From Cronobacter universalis NCTC 9529 (GTDB taxonomy: Bacteria > Pseudomonadota > Gammaproteobacteria > Enterobacterales > Enterobacteriaceae): 64,000 bases of DNA. A program made the translations under genes and the position numbers. Below the pieces are notes generated by a model. It saw nothing but the letters and a program-made list of their open reading frames with translations, did not search any database and was not told where the DNA came from. Where the stretch lies: contig NZ_CP012257.1 in the NCBI RefSeq assembly GCF_001277175.1, positions 4,154,001 through 4,218,000 on the forward strand. The letters run 5' to 3'. Shown one piece after another: positions 61,106-64,000 of this stretch. Positions within the stretch are counted from its first letter, which is position 1. Every line of letters begins with the position of its first letter.

Positions 61106-61687
61106 ATGAAAATCCGATCATTACATACCGTATTCGCCGCGCTGCTGATGGCAAGCACCGCACAGGCGATGGCGGATACACAGGATCAACCGGCACACTT
61201 GTCCATATCCGGCGTCATTGCGCCATCAGTCGCAGGCTGTAGCGTCTCTCTTGATAAGTCGGTTGTTTATATGCAGGAAAATATAAATCGCCTGCCCATG
61301 CAGGGTAACAATGCGGTGAATCCCACCGCCGTTATGGCTTATGTCTCCGGTATTAATCCGGCTGGTCAGGGAAGCGTGGAATGTAACGACGCGGTGAAAG
61401 AGGGACACATTGCGCTGAAGTTTACGGGTACGGCAGATAGCGCGGATGGCACCACGCTTGCGAATATGTATAACGAAAGCAATGGTGCTAAAGGCGTGGG
61501 TATCGGCATTTTCGGGCCAACAAAAGAACCTGTTGCCATCAACACGGGCTTACTGGAAAACCTGGCGCTCCTGCCCGATCTGAGAGGCGCCATTCAGTTT
61601 AACGTTGAAATGGTGAAACTCACCGATCGGCCGGTGAGCGCAGGTGTAGTCGCCTCTGCGCTCACCGTGCAAATCGAGCGCCTGTAG
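61106..61687 (+). CDS. FimA-type fimbrial subunit (pilin 9)
   Basis: This pilin is 193 residues from ATG 61106, with AGGGA upstream. Signal peptide MKIRSLHTVFAALLMASTAQA. Mature features are QDQPAHLSISGVI, cysteines in VAGCSV and SVECND, LPMQGNNAV, FTGTADSADGTTLANM, GVGIGIF and the end LTVQIERL. The LPMQG stretch resembles the LPFQG of pilin 1. A 207-base leader with the shared upstream motif suggests its own promoter. Confidence 0.87.
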   Translation: MKIRSLHTVFAALLMASTAQAMADTQDQPAHLSISGVIAPSVAGCSVSLDKSVVYMQENINRLPMQGNNAVNPTAVMAYVSGINPAGQGSVECNDAVKEGHIALKFTGTADSADGTTLANMYNESNGAKGVGIGIFGPTKEPVAINTGLLENLALLPDLRGAIQFNVEMVKLTDRPVSAGVVASALTVQIERL

Positions 61688-61693
61688 TATCAG

Positions 61694-61718
61694 TCTCCTC
61701 TCTATTTGGGAGAAGAGA
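61694..61718 (+). terminator. Hairpin after pilin 9
   Basis: TCTCCTCTC (61694-61702) and GAGAAGAGA (61710-61718) pair with one mismatch; no good U-run follows. Confidence 0.4.
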
Positions 61719-61854
61719 TTACATAAAAACGGAATGGATACCCGTTATTCCCGGCACTTTAAAATTCATTCTCCCGCTTTATGTATAAGACGCAACATCA
61801 GGATAAATGTCGCCCTGATTGATGCACCCTTTATTATTACATCAAGGAGTTATC

Positions 61855-62409
61855 ATGAATAAAAAGCATCTGACAGGATTGTTTTTCGCTACGCTCCTGT
61901 CTTCAGGCATAGCAAATGCCGCAACAAATGATATTCCGGCAACGGTATCGATAACCGGAAAGGTGAATGCAAAGCTGGATCGTTGCCAGGTCACGCTCAA
62001 TAAAGAGACGGTTTCACTTTATACCCATGTTTCAGAGTTGGTAAATCAAGGCAGTAACGCCACAGCGCCTGAAATGACGAATATTCACATCAGCAATGTC
62101 GGCGAAGGGGACTCCTGCGCTAAGGCCGCACAAGATGGTCATATTAGCGTGAGGTTTATCGGTAAAGCCGATGATGCGGATGGCACGACATTAGCCAATA
62201 GCTATCTCTCACAAAACAGCGCGAAAGGCATCGGCATGGGCATCTTCAGGGAAGATAACACACCGGTTGCTATTAATAGCGATACGTTGCTCGTCCCGGA
62301 TGCTACCGGAAAAACTGTTTTCGGTATCCAGGCTGTGAAATTAACTAATCAGACCGTGTCGCCGGGTACGCTTTACGGCAGTCTCATTGTCCAGATTGAG
62401 CGCCTTTAA
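61855..62409 (+). CDS. FimA-type fimbrial subunit (pilin 10)
   Basis: This pilin is 184 residues from ATG 61855, with the strong site AAGGAG. Signal peptide MNKKHLTGLFFATLLSSGIA. Mature features are TNDIPATVSITGKV, cysteines in LDRCQV and GDSCAK, LVNQGSNAT, FIGKADDADGTTLANS, GIGMGIF and the end LIVQIERL. It is the last gene of the array and is followed by a long perfect hairpin. It is closest in layout to pilin 8. Confidence 0.88.
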   Translation: MNKKHLTGLFFATLLSSGIANAATNDIPATVSITGKVNAKLDRCQVTLNKETVSLYTHVSELVNQGSNATAPEMTNIHISNVGEGDSCAKAAQDGHISVRFIGKADDADGTTLANSYLSQNSAKGIGMGIFREDNTPVAINSDTLLVPDATGKTVFGIQAVKLTNQTVSPGTLYGSLIVQIERL

Positions 62410-62414
62410 CAGAC

Positions 62415-62442
62415 TTTCCCCTCTCCTGCGGGAGAGGGGAAA
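62415..62442 (+). terminator. 12-bp hairpin at the end of the fimbrial island
   Basis: TTTCCCCTCTCC (62415-62426), TGCG loop, GGAGAGGGGAAA (62431-62442) is a perfect stem. No U-run follows, but its position after the last pilin fits an operon end. Confidence 0.65.
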
Positions 62443-62644
62443 TCGACACCACCCAGGCCTTTTCAGATCCTCTTTGAACACGCCTTCCTGACTCATCAAT
62501 GAGTGCTATCCGCCGGACGATATGCCTCGCTTTACCTGGTGGTCTCCAGTCTTCGCGGCGTCGCTAAGCATACCCGTATGCAATCGTTTGCTTTTGTGAT
62601 GCACTCCGCTAGAATGTCCGCTTTTCCACCGTGGGATTATGTCG

Positions 62645-64000
62645 ATGTCCGTTAACACCCTTGAGTCTGAAAATGCGCAAACGGTTGCGCCCGCGCAGAA
62701 TAGCGAACTGATTTACCGTCTGGAAGACCGGCCGCCCCTGCCGCAAACGCTGTTTGCCGCCTGCCAGCATCTTCTGGCGATGTTCGTTGCGGTGATCACA
62801 CCTGCGCTTTTGATCTGTCAGGCTCTGGGATTGCCCGCGCAGGACACCCAGCACATCATCAGCATGTCGCTGTTTGCCTCGGGCGTGGCATCGATTATTC
62901 AGATTAAAGCGTGGGGGCCGGTCGGCTCCGGGCTGCTTTCCATTCAGGGCACCAGCTTTAACTTCGTGGCGCCGCTTATTATGGGCGGTACGGCGCTGAA
63001 AACCGGCGGCGCGGACGTGCCGACCATGATGGCCGCGCTGTTTGGCACCCTGATGCTGGCGAGCTGCACTGAAATGGTTATCTCCCGCGTTCTGCACCTG
63101 GCGCGCCGCATTATCACACCGCTGGTTTCCGGCGTGGTGGTGATGATCATCGGTCTGTCGCTGATTCAGGTCGGGCTGACATCAATTGGCGGCGGCTATG
63201 CCGCGATGAGCGATCACACCTTCGGCGCGCCGAAAAACCTGCTGCTGGCGGGCGCGGTGCTGGCGGTGATTATTCTGCTTAACCGCCAGCGTAACCCGTA
63301 CCTGCGCGTCGCCTCGCTGGTAATTGCGATGGCGGTGGGTTATCTGCTGGCCTGGGCGATGGATATGTTGCCGCACACTGCGGCGCCTGCGCAAAGCGCG
63401 CTGATCATGATCCCCACACCGCTGCATTACGGGCTCGGCATCGACTGGAACCTGCTGTTGCCGCTGATGCTGGTCTTTATGATCACGTCGCTGGAAACCA
63501 TCGGCGATATCACCGCCACTTCTGACGTCTCCGAACAGCCGGTCTCCGGCCCGCTGTATATGAAACGCCTGAAAGGCGGCGTGCTGGCGAACGGTCTGAA
63601 CTCGTTTGTCTCCGCCGTGTTCAACACTTTCCCGAACTCCTGCTTCGGACAAAACAACGGCGTGATCCAGCTGACCGGCGTCGCCAGCCGCTATGTCGGT
63701 TTTGTGGTGGCGCTGATGCTGATTGCGCTTGGCCTGTTCCCGGCAGTGAGCGGTTTTGTTCAGCATATTCCTGAGCCGGTGCTGGGCGGCGCGACGATTG
63801 TGATGTTTGGCACCATCGCCGCCTCCGGCGTGCGTATCGTCTCCCGCGAGCCGTTAAACCGCCGCGCGATCATGATTATCGCGCTCTCGCTGGCGGTGGG
63901 CCTCGGCGTCTCGCAGCAGCCGCTGATCCTGCAGTTCGCGCCGGACTGGGTGAAAAACCTGCTCTCCTCCGGCATCGCCGCGGGCGGCATTACCGCCATT
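62645..64000 (+). CDS. xanP: Xanthine/H+ symporter XanP, C-terminus cut by window edge
   Basis: XanP (YicE) is an inner-membrane proton symporter for xanthine of the NAT/NCS2 family. The first 452 codons are present; from E. coli about 11 residues should be missing. It shows many membrane helices and the family motifs [30 protein letters not shown] and the NAT signature in [21 protein letters not shown] (about residue 335). I chose ATG 62645, eight bases after GGGA and matching the E. coli start; ATG 62639 is two codons upstream. It is the conserved flank on the right of the fimbrial island. Confidence 0.96.
   Translation, partial: MSVNTLESENAQTVAPAQNSELIYRLEDRPPLPQTLFAACQHLLAMFVAVITPALLICQALGLPAQDTQHIISMSLFASGVASIIQIKAWGPVGSGLLSIQGTSFNFVAPLIMGGTALKTGGADVPTMMAALFGTLMLASCTEMVISRVLHLARRIITPLVSGVVVMIIGLSLIQVGLTSIGGGYAAMSDHTFGAPKNLLLAGAVLAVIILLNRQRNPYLRVASLVIAMAVGYLLAWAMDMLPHTAAPAQSALIMIPTPLHYGLGIDWNLLLPLMLVFMITSLETIGDITATSDVSEQPVSGPLYMKRLKGGVLANGLNSFVSAVFNTFPNSCFGQNNGVIQLTGVASRYVGFVVALMLIALGLFPAVSGFVQHIPEPVLGGATIVMFGTIAASGVRIVSREPLNRRAIMIIALSLAVGLGVSQQPLILQFAPDWVKNLLSSGIAAGGITAI

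Noticed and set aside
56334..62409. Pilin array as pseudogene remnants
   Set aside because: All nine frames are complete with signal peptide, cysteines and ribosome sites; I saw no frameshift or early stop.

Overview
The window is chromosomal DNA of a member of the Enterobacteriaceae. Housekeeping proteins are near-identical to their E. coli counterparts, and the blocks sbp-pfkA-fieF-cpxPRA, trmL-cysE-gpsA-secB-grxC-yibN-gpmM-envC-yibQ, tdh-kbl-hldD-waaFC, waaA-coaD-mutM-rpmGB-radC-coaBC-dut-slmA-pyrE-rph-yicC-yicG-ligB and gmk-rpoZ-spoT-trmH-recG are the familiar enteric ones. High GC in core genes, a Klebsiella/Serratia-like LPS core locus and a fimbrial island between recG and xanP suggest Cronobacter or a close relative. 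The genus is a judgement from memory, not proven by the sequence. There are no tRNA, rRNA, phage, IS or CRISPR features.

Layout. 1-5.3 kb: sulfate binding protein (partial), phosphofructokinase, FieF, and the divergent cpxP/cpxRA envelope-stress locus with a perfect CpxR box and the CpxQ sRNA in the cpxP 3' UTR. 5.3-13.1 kb: RNA modification, cysteine and lipid precursor synthesis, SecB, glutaredoxin, phosphoglycerate mutase and the EnvC cell-division activator. 13.1-18 kb: an accessory glycan block (three glycosyltransferases and a phosphoethanolamine-transferase-like enzyme) inserted between yibQ and tdh. 18-34.6 kb: tdh-kbl, then the LPS core locus, with heptose synthesis and transfer, outer-core glycosyltransferases, O-antigen ligase, a reverse-oriented sugar deacetylase, WaaQ/WabG/WabH-like enzymes, Kdo transferase and WaaE. 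This gene set resembles the galacturonate/glucosamine-containing core of Klebsiella more than the E. coli waaQGPSBO core. 34.6-50.9 kb: conserved CoA, ribosomal protein, DNA repair, pyrimidine and (p)ppGpp genes, including the pyrE attenuator behind an intact rph.

50.9-62.4 kb is the most unusual part: an AT-richer chaperone-usher fimbrial island. It has one major-type pilin, one chaperone, one usher and one two-domain tip adhesin, followed by nine further tandem, same-strand, intact FimA-like pilin paralogs. All ten pilins keep a signal peptide, two cysteines and a glycine 14 residues from the C-terminus. They end in (E/V)RL (SL in the first) instead of the usual penultimate aromatic residue, whereas the tip adhesin ends in NYL. 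Stem-loops follow most pilin genes, one intrinsic terminator splits the array, and several pilins share a short upstream motif. The window ends inside xanP. E. coli gltS, which lies between recG and xanP there, is absent from this interval.
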